A stretch of 20,607 bases of DNA from Entrophospora sp. SA101 (Eukaryota; Glomeromycota; Glomeromycetes; Entrophosporales; Entrophosporaceae): contig CAUDNR010004041.1 in NCBI GenBank assembly GCA_958430865.1, positions 18,971 through 39,577 of the forward strand, read 5' to 3'. The notes under the pieces are model-generated. The model ran no database searches, was not told the DNA's origin, and saw nothing but the letters and a program-made list of their open reading frames with translations. How positions within the stretch are numbered: the stretch's first letter is position 1; every line of letters begins with the position of its first letter. Position numbers and translations under genes: made by a program. Positions 1-8,477 of this stretch are shown here, piece by piece.

Positions 1-334
1 AACAAACTAATTTTATACAAGTTTAACAATATAACAAGAGTTTACAAACTTTTTTATTGGTTATTTCATTTAATAACATTTATATAACCTTATTATTTAA
101 TACTAAACATTTTCAATGAAAAGGTGTCGGCTACATTTTGAGGATCCCGCATATTACATTTCATATGACCCTGGTTAAAAAGTTGAATTCACAAATCAAA
201 GCCTATTTGCCAATAAACTATTTTGATAGTTTCCACGTTGTGATTAATGATAATCCGTAAAATTTATAATAATGACACACAGACAAATCAGATATTCGGA
301 TTTATTCCATCATTTCGGAAATAAATTCTAAAAA

Positions 335-350
335 TCCGAAATATTTCGGA
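335..350. repeat. Perfect 16-bp palindrome TCCGAAATATTTCGGA
   Basis: The 16 bases equal their own reverse complement. Related words lie nearby: TTCGGATTT at 294-302 and TTCGGAAAT at 314-322. Together they form an inverted-repeat cluster of about 60 bases, which could be the end of a small decayed transposon or a dimeric factor site. The sequence alone does not decide between these. Confidence 0.6.
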
Positions 351-742
351 ACTAAAAATTGGATTTCGCCCACAGCATTATCGAAGATTATATTAGTCAA
401 GACTACTTCATCTGCGAGATTCAGTAAAAATACTCCAACCAACTTGATCAAGAAGCATATAACAATATCAACTTATTGATAAAAAACCAAAAGAATAGTA
501 AGAAATCTATTTAATGTTCAATTCTATGGAAATATATATGAAAATAATTATTTTATGAATCTGAATTGATCCGTCAAGGCATCAGGATAATTTCTAGAGC
601 AAACTATTACAAAAAACATGTTGGAATAAAAAAAACCTCCAAATGATTTATTCTTAAAATTGATAAATAAAAATTAAATAATTAAAAATCCGGTTTCTAT
701 TTGGAATTTGGCGTCTAGGTGATCTGCACCGCAATGCTTACA

Positions 743-764
743 CACGTGCTATTTATTACCCAAT
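743..764. promoter_or_regulatory. Candidate upstream elements: CACGTG (743-748) and CCAAT (760-764)
   Basis: A perfect E-box/Pho4-type hexamer CACGTG and a CCAAT pentamer lie 12 bases apart, about 220-240 bases upstream of the nucleotidase start codon, inside the least AT-rich patch of the region. CACGTG is the known core of the fungal phosphate regulator Pho4, and CCAAT binds the HAP complex. Their function here is inferred from position and from the phosphate-related product of the gene. Confidence 0.35.
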
Positions 765-983
765 CATTTCTATTAAAATAGCCATAAACCTTATTTTATT
801 TTGGCGTTTTTTTTTGTGATTTTAATTTCCAAAAAAAAAAAAAAATGCATATTTATTTGTTGTTATTATTGTTGGCAAGTAAATTAGCTGATTAGATATT
901 GTTTAATTACAAATAACAAATATCACAGCTTTCACTCGAAAAAAAATTTTTTTCTTTCACTTTATGAAAAAAATAATAAAAAA

Positions 984-3207
984 ATGGAAAAAGGAATTTT
1001 TTTCAAAGTTTTAATTTTGAATGTGATATTGCAAATTTCTATAGCTTCAATTTGTAAACTCTTTAATTATGATAATATTGATGAATTATGGGATTTGACA
1101 ATTATTCATACAAATGACGTTCACTCCAGATACGAACAGATAAATGATGCTTCAACTGATTGTACTAAAGAGCAAGAAATGAAACTCAAATGTTATGGAG
1201 GAATTGCAAGGCAGAAAACTGTCATTGATAATCTAAGGAAGCAAAATAAAAACAGTTTATTATTAGATGGTGGTGATCAATTCCAAGGTAATCTATTTTA
1301 TTTATTTTTGCAGCTAATATTTTAATTAACTAACTGACTGACTGATTGATTGATTGATTGATTTTGGTTATTAATTTTTTCTAGGGAATTTATTCTTTAC
1401 TTATTATGATGTAAGTGTTACAAAAAAAGTTATCAATGTATAAAATACCAAATTAATTAATTAATCAACGATTATTAAATATTTTAGGGACTCGTTAATT
1501 CAAAAGCCATGGTAAGATAATTCAAGTTTATTCCGATTTTTATTTTAATGCGTATTTTCATTAATTAAAATCTTGGAACAAAAATAATTTTTATTCAAAT
1601 AATTTTCAGAATTTACTTGGATACAATGTTACAGTAAGTGCTTTATCTTTTTTATTTATCAATTTAATTAATTAATTAAATCAATCGATTCATTCATCTC
1701 ATATTATTATGGCTTCATAAATTTTTTCAGGGAATTGGTAATCATGAATTTGACAGAGGACCAAAAATTCTTGCAGAACATCACTCCAGATTAAACTTTC
1801 CAGTTGTTTGTTCTAATGTTAACGCAACATTAAATCCAAATTTTGCTAAAAATATTAAACCATATCATATTTTTGAAGAATACAATCTGGCTGTTATAGG
1901 CTATATAACTGACACGGCTGGTGGTATTTCTAATTCAGGTTCAACTTTGGAATTTTATAATCCAATTCCAATCGTACAGCATTATGTTGACGAGCTGAGA
2001 TCAAAAGGAATTAAACGAATTTTGACAGTGTCACACAATGGCTATGTTCCTGATAAAGAATTAGCTGCAAAAACTCATGGCGTTGCAGTACATATTGGTG
2101 GTCATAGTCACACATTATTATTAAATGACACAACATCGAAAGATTATGCCTATGCGCAAGGCCCATATCCAACCTTAATTAAGAATGCCAAAGGTGAAGA
2201 TACATTGGTTGTTCAAGCATATTGGTCTGGTAAATACATGGGACATCTCGATGTTTCATTGGATAAAGAAGGTAGAGTAAAAAGTTATTCAGGTGCTCCA
2301 ATTCTGCTCAATCAATCAATACCTCAAGATCCCAATCTCGACAAGTTGGTAAAGGAATGGAAGCTACCATTTGAAAATTATACCAAAACTGTGATTGGCC
2401 GAGCTGAAAGTGCTTTTGATCAAAAAGCTTGTCAATTGAAAGAATGTGAGATGGGAAATTTGTTGACTGATTCTATGCTTTGGGCCAGAAAAGATGTTCC
2501 GTTTGCCTTTGTTAACTCTGGTAGTATCAGATCAGGTCTATCAAAAGGTAATATAACAATAGAATATGTTAAAACCATTTTACCATTTGGTAATTCATTG
2601 GTTGAAATTGATGTCACTGGTCAAAATATAACTGATATGTTGGAAAGCGCTGCCAGCAGACTTCGAAATATAATAAGCAATAAACCAGTGACAAGTTTCA
2701 TACAAGTTAGTGGACTTAAATTTAAATACGATTCCTCCAAGAAAGTTTATGAAAGAATTTTGGAGGTAAAAATCAGAAATCCAAACAACAATGATAATTA
2801 TGAAGATTTGGATTTAAATAAAACTTATAAAGCTCTGACACTTGACTTTATAGCTAATACAGGAGATGGGTAATTACGCATTTATGTATTTTTCGTCTAT
2901 AGATATTTATATGACACACAATACTTGACCATGCAATGCACTGATTGCTTATTAATATTGACATCATTTACTTTTGGTTTTTTTTTGCAGATTGCTTCCT
3001 TACCCAACTAAAACAATTGAACTCGAAGCCATTGATTCTACATTGCAAAATTATATATCAAAATCAAAAGTAATTAAACCATTCATCGAAGATCGTATAA
3101 TAGATGTAGCTCAAAAGCTTCAATTAGTTGAAAATCAATTATCAATTCACGAACCAATTCATTTCGGATACACAAAATACTCTCCACAAGAAGCAAATCA
3201 ACAATAG
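984..3207 (+). CDS. Secreted 5'-nucleotidase-family metallophosphoesterase (six exons)
   Basis: Predicted to remove phosphate from extracellular nucleotides, for nucleoside and phosphate recovery. Exons are 984-1287, 1385-1410, 1488-1511, 1610-1633, 1731-2869 and 2991-3207; the joined frame is open for 577 codons, the usual family length. Residues 5-24 form a hydrophobic signal peptide. The metallophosphatase half shows IIHTNDVHSR (D45, H47), LLDGGDQFQG (D98), GNHEFD (N130, H131), VSHNGY (H228) and IGGHSHT (H251, H253), the full two-metal ligand set. The C-terminal nucleotide-binding half shows CEMGNLLTD near 365-373, NSGSIR near 388-393 and TGDG near 503-506. No hydrophobic GPI-attachment tail follows, so the product is probably secreted rather than anchored. 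NSGSIR differs from the common NGGGIR, so a UDP-sugar hydrolase or other nucleotidase specificity is possible. The three tiny exons rebuild exactly the conserved stretch before GNHEFD, which supports the splice model. Confidence 0.92.
1326..1363. repeat. Tetranucleotide repeat (ACTG then ATTG) in intron 1
   Basis: About nine units grade from ACTG to ATTG inside the first intron (1288-1384) of the nucleotidase gene. This is a microsatellite and probably length-variable between strains. Confidence 0.75.
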
Positions 3208-3880
3208 GAAAGAGTGTTTGAAGATGATGATGAAAAATCGATCTTCTAATGTCATATTTAAATTATTTACATCTAATTGTGCTGATTGTACTTGATGATT
3301 AATTAAATGTAAATATAAATCAAATGTAATTTATATCAAATAACCAGTTGTATTTCTTATATATAAAATATGATTTTCAATTTTGTAACCATATCACGGT
3401 AACGTTTTATCTGATCACTTTCTCGAGGTCTCAACAATCTATCCTCTACTTGTAGTGAGACATTGCTTAATTGCACTCCAAAAAAATACAAGCTATTATT
3501 CCAAATTTACATTGGTTACATAATAATGCGCTACAAAAGTTAATAAATAGAAAAAAAATACTCATACAATGATTCTAACAATAATTCCCAAATAGATTTT
3601 ATTTTAAAGCCTTTCTTTATAAGTTTGAATTGAAGCCAATTTAACGTCAAATTTCGGTGGGTATCATGAAAATCAAAATAAAATAAAAGACACCACATTA
3701 TATCAACACGTATTCTTTAGGAGACTCATGTTTTGCCTTCTTTGAAAAATAAAATAATAGCGTAAACAAAAAATTTATTATTATTATTAAAATCTCTTTT
3801 TTTAAAAAAAAAGTCTTTCAAAAAAAAAGAAATCAAGAAAAAGAATTGGTTGAAAGAAGTTAAGTGTTTATTAAAAAAGG

Positions 3881-4320
3881 ATGGTATTTATTGCCACTCG
3901 TCGTCACTCTAGTTCTATTAAAAAGAATGCTGGTGATGGTTGCAATCCTCGTGAAAATAGCATATGCGAGGTAAACATTCATTGTTATTACAAGCATTTG
4001 TAACTAAGCATATTGTATGCTCACTACTCTCATCAATTATCCCAAACTTGCTCCCTTCTCTGGGGAAAACTTTTTTCCTGCCTTCCGTAACTACCAAAAG
4101 TCTATATTGAAAAGTCGACGCGCTATCACGTGAGCTCTAAAATAATTATTTTTATTTCTTAATAATTGATATATTTATTTACTCATTTGCCATGATTCAG
4201 CCCTGGATATTGGGGTATCTTAGACCTCACCAGAGAAAGTTTATTGAAACTAAAAGAAAAATTTGAAAAGATATGGATTTATTATCACAAGACTTTTTAA
4301 AATAATTGAGATTGACCAAA
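3881..4320 (+). pseudogene. Possible relic of an unidentified spliced gene
   Basis: A 30-codon open stretch from ATG at 3881 ends at GAG|GTAAAC (3970/3971), a good first-exon shape, with a basic, Ser-rich start (MVFIATRRHSSS) that could be an organelle presequence. Downstream, CATGATTCAG at 4191-4200 is a plausible acceptor, and 4201-4310 encodes a coiled-coil-like stretch (LTRESLLKLKEKFEKI) that is not in the frame expected from the first exon. A third open piece lies at about 4018-4107. Frames do not join into one protein, so this is either decay or chance. I do not recognise the family. Confidence 0.2.
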
Positions 4321-4387
4321 AAAAACTACCTTTGCAATATGTGATTCACATCAAAATACTATTGAGTTAGTAATCGGTCCCAAAAGA

Positions 4388-4410
4388 CCAGTCTTTGGTA
4401 CCGAGACTGG
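4388..4410. repeat. Inverted repeat CCAGTCT...AGACTGG
   Basis: Seven-base perfect arms (4388-4394 and 4404-4410) flank a nine-base loop containing GGTACC. A related word, CCTTGGTACT, follows at 4421-4430. This may be part of a decayed transposon; no function is visible. Confidence 0.45.
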
Positions 4411-5190
4411 ACCAAAACAACCTTGGTACTAGTCACAACAATAGAGTTTTTTTTCCTAGCCCTGATATTCTACCATGCTGTAGAACTTTACACGATACCT
4501 AATGTAATCGGTTTGACACCAAGATATAAAGTCCATTGATTAGAACTCGAGATAAAATTACGTAGTAGGGAAAATTTTTACCCATTTTTATCCATTTTCA
4601 AAAAAGTGACACTATTAAATACAGAAACATCATCATCAAAAGACATTTTCATTAAATAATAAATAGAACCAGATGTTCTGACAATATGGCTTTTAAAATG
4701 GGCACAGAATGGCAAATATAATTTCTATAATGATTCTGGAAGACAAGAATATTTCTATCAGGTACGTGCTTTCTTTTCAAAAAAAATTCTGCAATCATAT
4801 ATGTCATCCATTTATCCATAATAATAATAAATTATGCAAACTACATACGATTTATATACGTTTTTCTTTACATGCATATCAATACTATAAACACAACATA
4901 ATGTGGGAAAAGTTAAAGAAATATGGAGCGTTCTCACAAATTAGTCTGATTAAGGTTATTTGATTAAATTTATCCCTACAAGATAATTTTATTTGTGTGG
5001 CATTAATAAATCTACCTGTTTGGAAGAAAAGAAAAAAGTCTATCATTGTAATTTATGTAAATATTAAAAACAATTTTGGGAAAAAAAATTGGCCCGGAAG
5101 ATTTATTTTCAAGCATTTATTAATTATTCTCACTGGTAATTTATTATTATTGTCCAATGGAAATCTATAGATAGATAGATGTGAGATTTA

Positions 5191-5199
5191 AAACCCTAA
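5191..5199 (+). promoter_or_regulatory. Telo-box-like element AAACCCTAA upstream of RMT2
   Basis: The nonamer lies about 50 bases upstream of the RMT2 start codon. AAACCCTAA-type boxes (TTAGGG on the other strand) are known promoter elements of translation and ribosome-biogenesis genes in plants and several fungi. RMT2 modifies a ribosomal protein, so the placement is suggestive; function is inferred. Confidence 0.4.
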
Positions 5200-5249
5200 A
5201 CATTTCCCCAATTCCCATATTGGTTTTTTTATTGAGAATTTTATAAAAG

Positions 5250-6461
5250 ATGTCCGAGACTGAAGAAAATTTAAATATTCAATTGATTCAAGAAATATTA
5301 AACGAAAATCCAAATAATGTAAAACAATTGTTGGAAGAGGGAGCTGATGTTTGGTATAAAGATGATAAAGTAATTAATTATATTTGTATCATCATCATCA
5401 TCATTTATTTATTTACTTAGTTATTATTTATTAATAATGATATAGGGTAAAAGCCCTTTACATTTTGCATGTGACAATGGAAATAAAGAGATAGTTAGTT
5501 TATTAATTCAGCACGGCCATCCTTGGAATGTTATCGATAATGATAACGTAACTGCTGGTGAATATTCTAAGCGTAATGGCCATGAAGAAGTTTATAATAT
5601 GTTGGTTGAAGAAGGATGTAGAGCTGAATTAATACTTGGTTGGTAACTATATATTATGTATTTTATGTATTTATGTTATTATAATAATCATTTATAATTC
5701 TTTTAGGAATGATTGATAGAAAGGAAAAAGTGAACAATTCATCAAACCCATCAAACATTGAATATTTATCAAAACCGCTTAGATATTCTGAGGATGGTAG
5801 CAAACTATTTGATCATGAAAACAATGGAGTGATGATGGGATGGGAGAAGCCATTGATGGTGAGACATGCTGAAATATTGTGTAGTAGTAGTCACAGTAGT
5901 GGTAGTAGCAAAGGTAAAGAAAACCTTAATATTCTTAATATAGGTTTTGGTCTTGGAATCATTGACACTGAAATTCAAAAATACAAACCTCTCCATCACA
6001 CAATTGTTGAAGCACATCCTGATGTTTATAAATTTATGATTGAACAAGGCTGGGATAAGAAACCAGGGGTAAAAATTATATTTGGTAGATGGCAAGATGT
6101 ATTGGATGAGCTGTTACTAACGCTGAGTGGAGATGGTGAAATGGGTTATGATGGGATATTTTTTGATACTTTTGGTGAATATTATGATGATTTGCATGAT
6201 TTCCATGAGGAATTGCCAAACTTGCTTAAATCTGATGGTGTTTATTCATTTTTTAATGGATTAGGTGCCACCAATCCATTTTTTCATGATGTTTATTGTC
6301 GAATTGCAGAACTTCATCTTGCTGATGTTGGACTTTGCACCCAATTTGTTGAGATGGCTGTCAATTTATCAGATGTTGAAAGTAAAGAGATCTGGAAAGA
6401 TGTAAAATCTAAATATTGGACTTTAAATACTTATCATTTACCAATTTGTAAATTCTTATAA
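5250..6461 (+). CDS. RMT2: Protein arginine N-methyltransferase 2 (three exons)
   Basis: Fungal RMT2 is an S-adenosylmethionine-dependent enzyme known from yeast to methylate the delta nitrogen of an arginine in ribosomal protein L12. Exons are 5250-5369, 5446-5638 and 5707-6461, giving a 355-aa product, somewhat shorter than the yeast protein. Residues 1-100 carry the ankyrin-like N-terminus (KSPLHFACDNGNKEIVSLL, then GEYSKRNGHEEVYNML). The methyltransferase domain shows motif I ILNIGFGLGIID (about 180-191), the acidic VEAHPDV (about 205-211), and FFDTFGEYYDDLHDF (about 256-270); the C-terminus ends with YWTLNTYHLPICKF. A Ser-rich insert (about 164-172), encoded by an AGT repeat, sits just before motif I. 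Intron 2 uses the non-consensus donor GTTGGT because the canonical GTAACT four bases later would break the frame. Cytosolic location is inferred. Confidence 0.94.
5387..5404. repeat. (ATC)n microsatellite in RMT2 intron 1
   Basis: Five to six tandem ATC units lie inside the 76-base intron 5370-5445. Confidence 0.7.
5639..5646 (+). other. Tandem splice donor GTTGGTAA of RMT2 intron 2
   Basis: Two GT dinucleotides lie four bases apart (5639 and 5643). Only the upstream, weaker GTTGGT joins in frame to the acceptor at 5706 (giving Leu-Gly-Met-Ile-Asp). The downstream GTAACT would give Leu-Gly-Trp-Asn-Asp-stop. Confidence 0.7.
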
Positions 6462-6582
6462 TGTGAAGAAAATTTTTCAGCCTTTATATTTAAGCAAAAT
6501 TTTTGGTAGATAAAGTTGTATTTTTTGCATCTTTTATTTTTAATTATTTTTTTTTAAGAGTTGCAAAGGATGGAGGATTGAT

Positions 6583-6588
6583 AATAAA
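6583..6588 (+). terminator. Candidate polyadenylation signal AATAAA for RMT2
   Basis: AATAAA lies about 122 bases past the RMT2 stop codon. Such signals are loosely conserved in fungi and this hexamer is common in AT-rich DNA. Confidence 0.3.
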
Positions 6589-6863
6589 TAGTTATTGTAA
6601 TGAGAGTAGAATTTTTTAGCAAAGAAATTTAATCAATTAACATTATTAATTATCCTATTATAAAGTTATCATGGTTGTAAAGGCGATGCCCCTAATATAT
6701 GATGCTCACATGAGGACCCGACACCATCTATACAATAAAATTATATAATTAAAAATATACACACCATTTCATCAAATGTCAAAAACATAATTCAGTAATT
6801 AAAAGCAAAAGTACAGGTTTTCAAAGCAAGTTTTCATATCAGGCAGCATACAAGCATACACAG

Positions 6864-7057
6864 TCATTGAAACACTTTAGAGCTTTTCCTGCCTATATTT
6901 TGTAGATCCCAATCCATGTATTCAGCTTTGTAGAATCTATCACTACCACCAATACAATTAGGGGCTCTTCATATTCGTCTAGCATCTTCCCATAAATATC
7001 ACGTATAATTTCTTCTCCGACTGTAACCATTTCTATCAGCATCTAATGAATATGGGT
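6864..7057 (-). pseudogene. Unidentified coding-like relic
   Basis: One minus-strand frame reads HPYSLDADRNGYSRRRNYT, a stop, YLWEDARRI, a stop, then APNCIGGSDRFYKAEYMDWD and a short remainder, a composition typical of real protein but with two internal stops. A second frame from ATG at 7042 to TAG at 6893 is open for 49 codons (MLIEMVTVGEEIIRDIYGKM and onward). Only one can be ancestral; I favour the first as a decayed exon, with little certainty and no family name. Confidence 0.25.
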
Positions 7058-7347
7058 GTTGTTGTACTTTTGGCAAAATTTCATGATTTTTGATTCTTTT
7101 GATGTCAGTGTTTCCATATCACAATTGAAAACTTCCCAACACCTTGTTACAAGAAATCATCAGAACATATTTGTGGCGATTAATGCACATAAGACTATTG
7201 AAAACTTTGGAAAGGAAGAAGGTAATGAAAAAATTGCATAAAAAAAATATACAAAAAAATATTTCTATTCATTCCATTTTGTTTATTTATTTGGTATACT
7301 GCTTACGACTTTTTATTATACCTGATCCGTCACCTCCTGCCATATAG

Positions 7348-8477
7348 ATGAAGTTAATTGGAATGATGTTGAATCAATTTATAGCTGGATAAAACCTTTG
7401 AAGCATTCTGATGAAATTTTTACACCCAAGGTATGGTTTGTTTTTTTATTTTGTTTCTGATTACACACTGATTTGTATATATACTTAATCAGTTAGTGGA
7501 TTTCATATGGTGCCAAGTTTCCCTTGCAAGGTCGAGATGAAACAATGAGGACATTATTTGAAGGTTCTAGAAGTCCAAAGATTTAAAAACCTCAAGACAA
7601 AATACTGAAACAACCACCCTATCCCACATCTTGGCTAATGGACCAGGCACAGGAAAAAGTAGATTCCTCCAAGAACTTCCCAATTTACTCTATAACGAAA
7701 CTGAATATTATACAGATGACAAAGAACTTTTAGATATGATCAAAAATCGAATGTACACCATCAATGTTACCTTTGGAAATAGCACTGTTGCATCACCAGA
7801 AGATGTGCCCACTGCTAAGGGATCGAATACTCTATGAACATTTTTATCTCTGGTGGGCCTTGTGAATATGAAGATTTTCAGGAGAAATGTAGCCATAAGA
7901 TTAGCCATGCACCTGGGGTTGTTCTCAAGGGTGTTAATAGTGATAGGAATTTTGATAATTATATTAAATTTATTGTCCTCGCCATTGATGAGCTAAACCT
8001 TTTGCACAAGTGTGGTAAAGAGTCAGATCCCCAAGGAAATCCAGTTCGTCAAATTGTACATTCTGCTGGAAGTTTGGGTTGCAGTAGCGGAGATATATTC
8101 TATCTACCAATCTTATCTGGCACAATTCAGGGTCCTCTTGAAAAAGTGTTCAGAGAATCAACATATATTTATTTTCACTTACCATTTTGTCTTCTTCAAG
8201 ATGAGGAGATGTGGAGTATTAGCAAAGTATTGCTGACTCCGAACTCTCACTATCAAACTATATCAATAATAACAAGACCTTTAATTGCTGCGTTAGTGAC
8301 CTTGGTGGACAGGTCTGAGCTCTGGATCTTTTTTATAATGATTTATCAAATAAAGTCAAGCGTAAAACAAACAAAGTTGATTTTGCGCATTGTATAACAA
8401 ATGTCAAGGAACTACTTTTAGATCTATATCCATTTCGGCAACTTGCAAACATTACAACACCAGCAATTGCATATTAG
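7348..8477 (+). pseudogene. Crinkler-like P-loop NTPase, decayed
   Basis: Pieces in different frames line up in the order of the Crinkler-type P-loop NTPases that are abundant in Rhizophagus (family assigned from memory). An exon at 7348-7430 (VESIYSWIKPLKHSDEIFTP) is followed by an intron 7431-7492, then SYGAKFPLQGRDETMRTLFE, a frameshift, VLEVQRFKNLKTKY and a stop. A further shift leads to the Walker A loop LANGPGTGKSRFLQELPNLL from 7631. After another shift near 7834 come the Walker B-like VLAIDELNLL (about 7973-8003) and LPILSGTIQGPLEKVFREST (about 8104-8163). A last shift near 8280 is followed by an in-frame TGA at 8316-8318, and the frame closes at TAG 8475-8477. At least four frameshifts and two internal stops rule out a working protein. 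Related intact genes act as secreted or nuclear effectors or as NTPases of unknown role. Confidence 0.72.

Larger units (their letters stand above)
1..983. other. Upstream intergenic region of the nucleotidase gene
   Basis: This stretch has no open frame that I can support. It is very AT-rich, with A and T homopolymers at 809-845. It holds a cluster of TCCG/CGGA words with a 16-bp perfect palindrome at 335-350, and a less AT-rich patch at about 686-770 that carries CACGTG and CCAAT and may be the promoter of the gene starting at 984. The run of A just before position 984 is the leader of that gene. Confidence 0.6.
3208..5249. other. Intergenic region with coding-like relics
   Basis: No intact gene is supported. 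It starts with the 3' UTR of the nucleotidase gene. A low-complexity A/T block lies at 3765-3835, short coding-like pieces at 3881-4320, a stem-loop at 4388-4410, and the RMT2 promoter at the right end. An open frame at 4709-4963 has no recognisable domain and a composition typical of chance AT-rich ORFs. Confidence 0.5.
6462..7347. other. Intergenic region left of the Crinkler-like pseudogene
   Basis: It begins with the RMT2 3' UTR. The segment 6666-6735, which includes CACATGAGGACCCGACACC, is less AT-rich than its surroundings and looks like a repeat fragment. On the minus strand 6864-7057 is coding-like in two overlapping frames (next entry). Plus-strand open frames at 7056-7347 overlap one another and have no recognised domain; they could be the eroded 5' part of the pseudogene that follows. 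Confidence 0.4.

Noticed and set aside
2432..2617. Minus-strand open frame inside the nucleotidase gene
   Set aside because: It is antisense to the largest, clearly coding exon and has no domain of its own.
4709..4963. Plus-strand 84-codon frame
   Set aside because: Ile/Tyr/His-rich chance composition, no motif, no splice or promoter support.
5805..6095. Minus-strand 96-codon frame over RMT2 exon 3
   Set aside because: Antisense shadow of the methyltransferase; the Thr-rich run is the complement of the AGT repeat.
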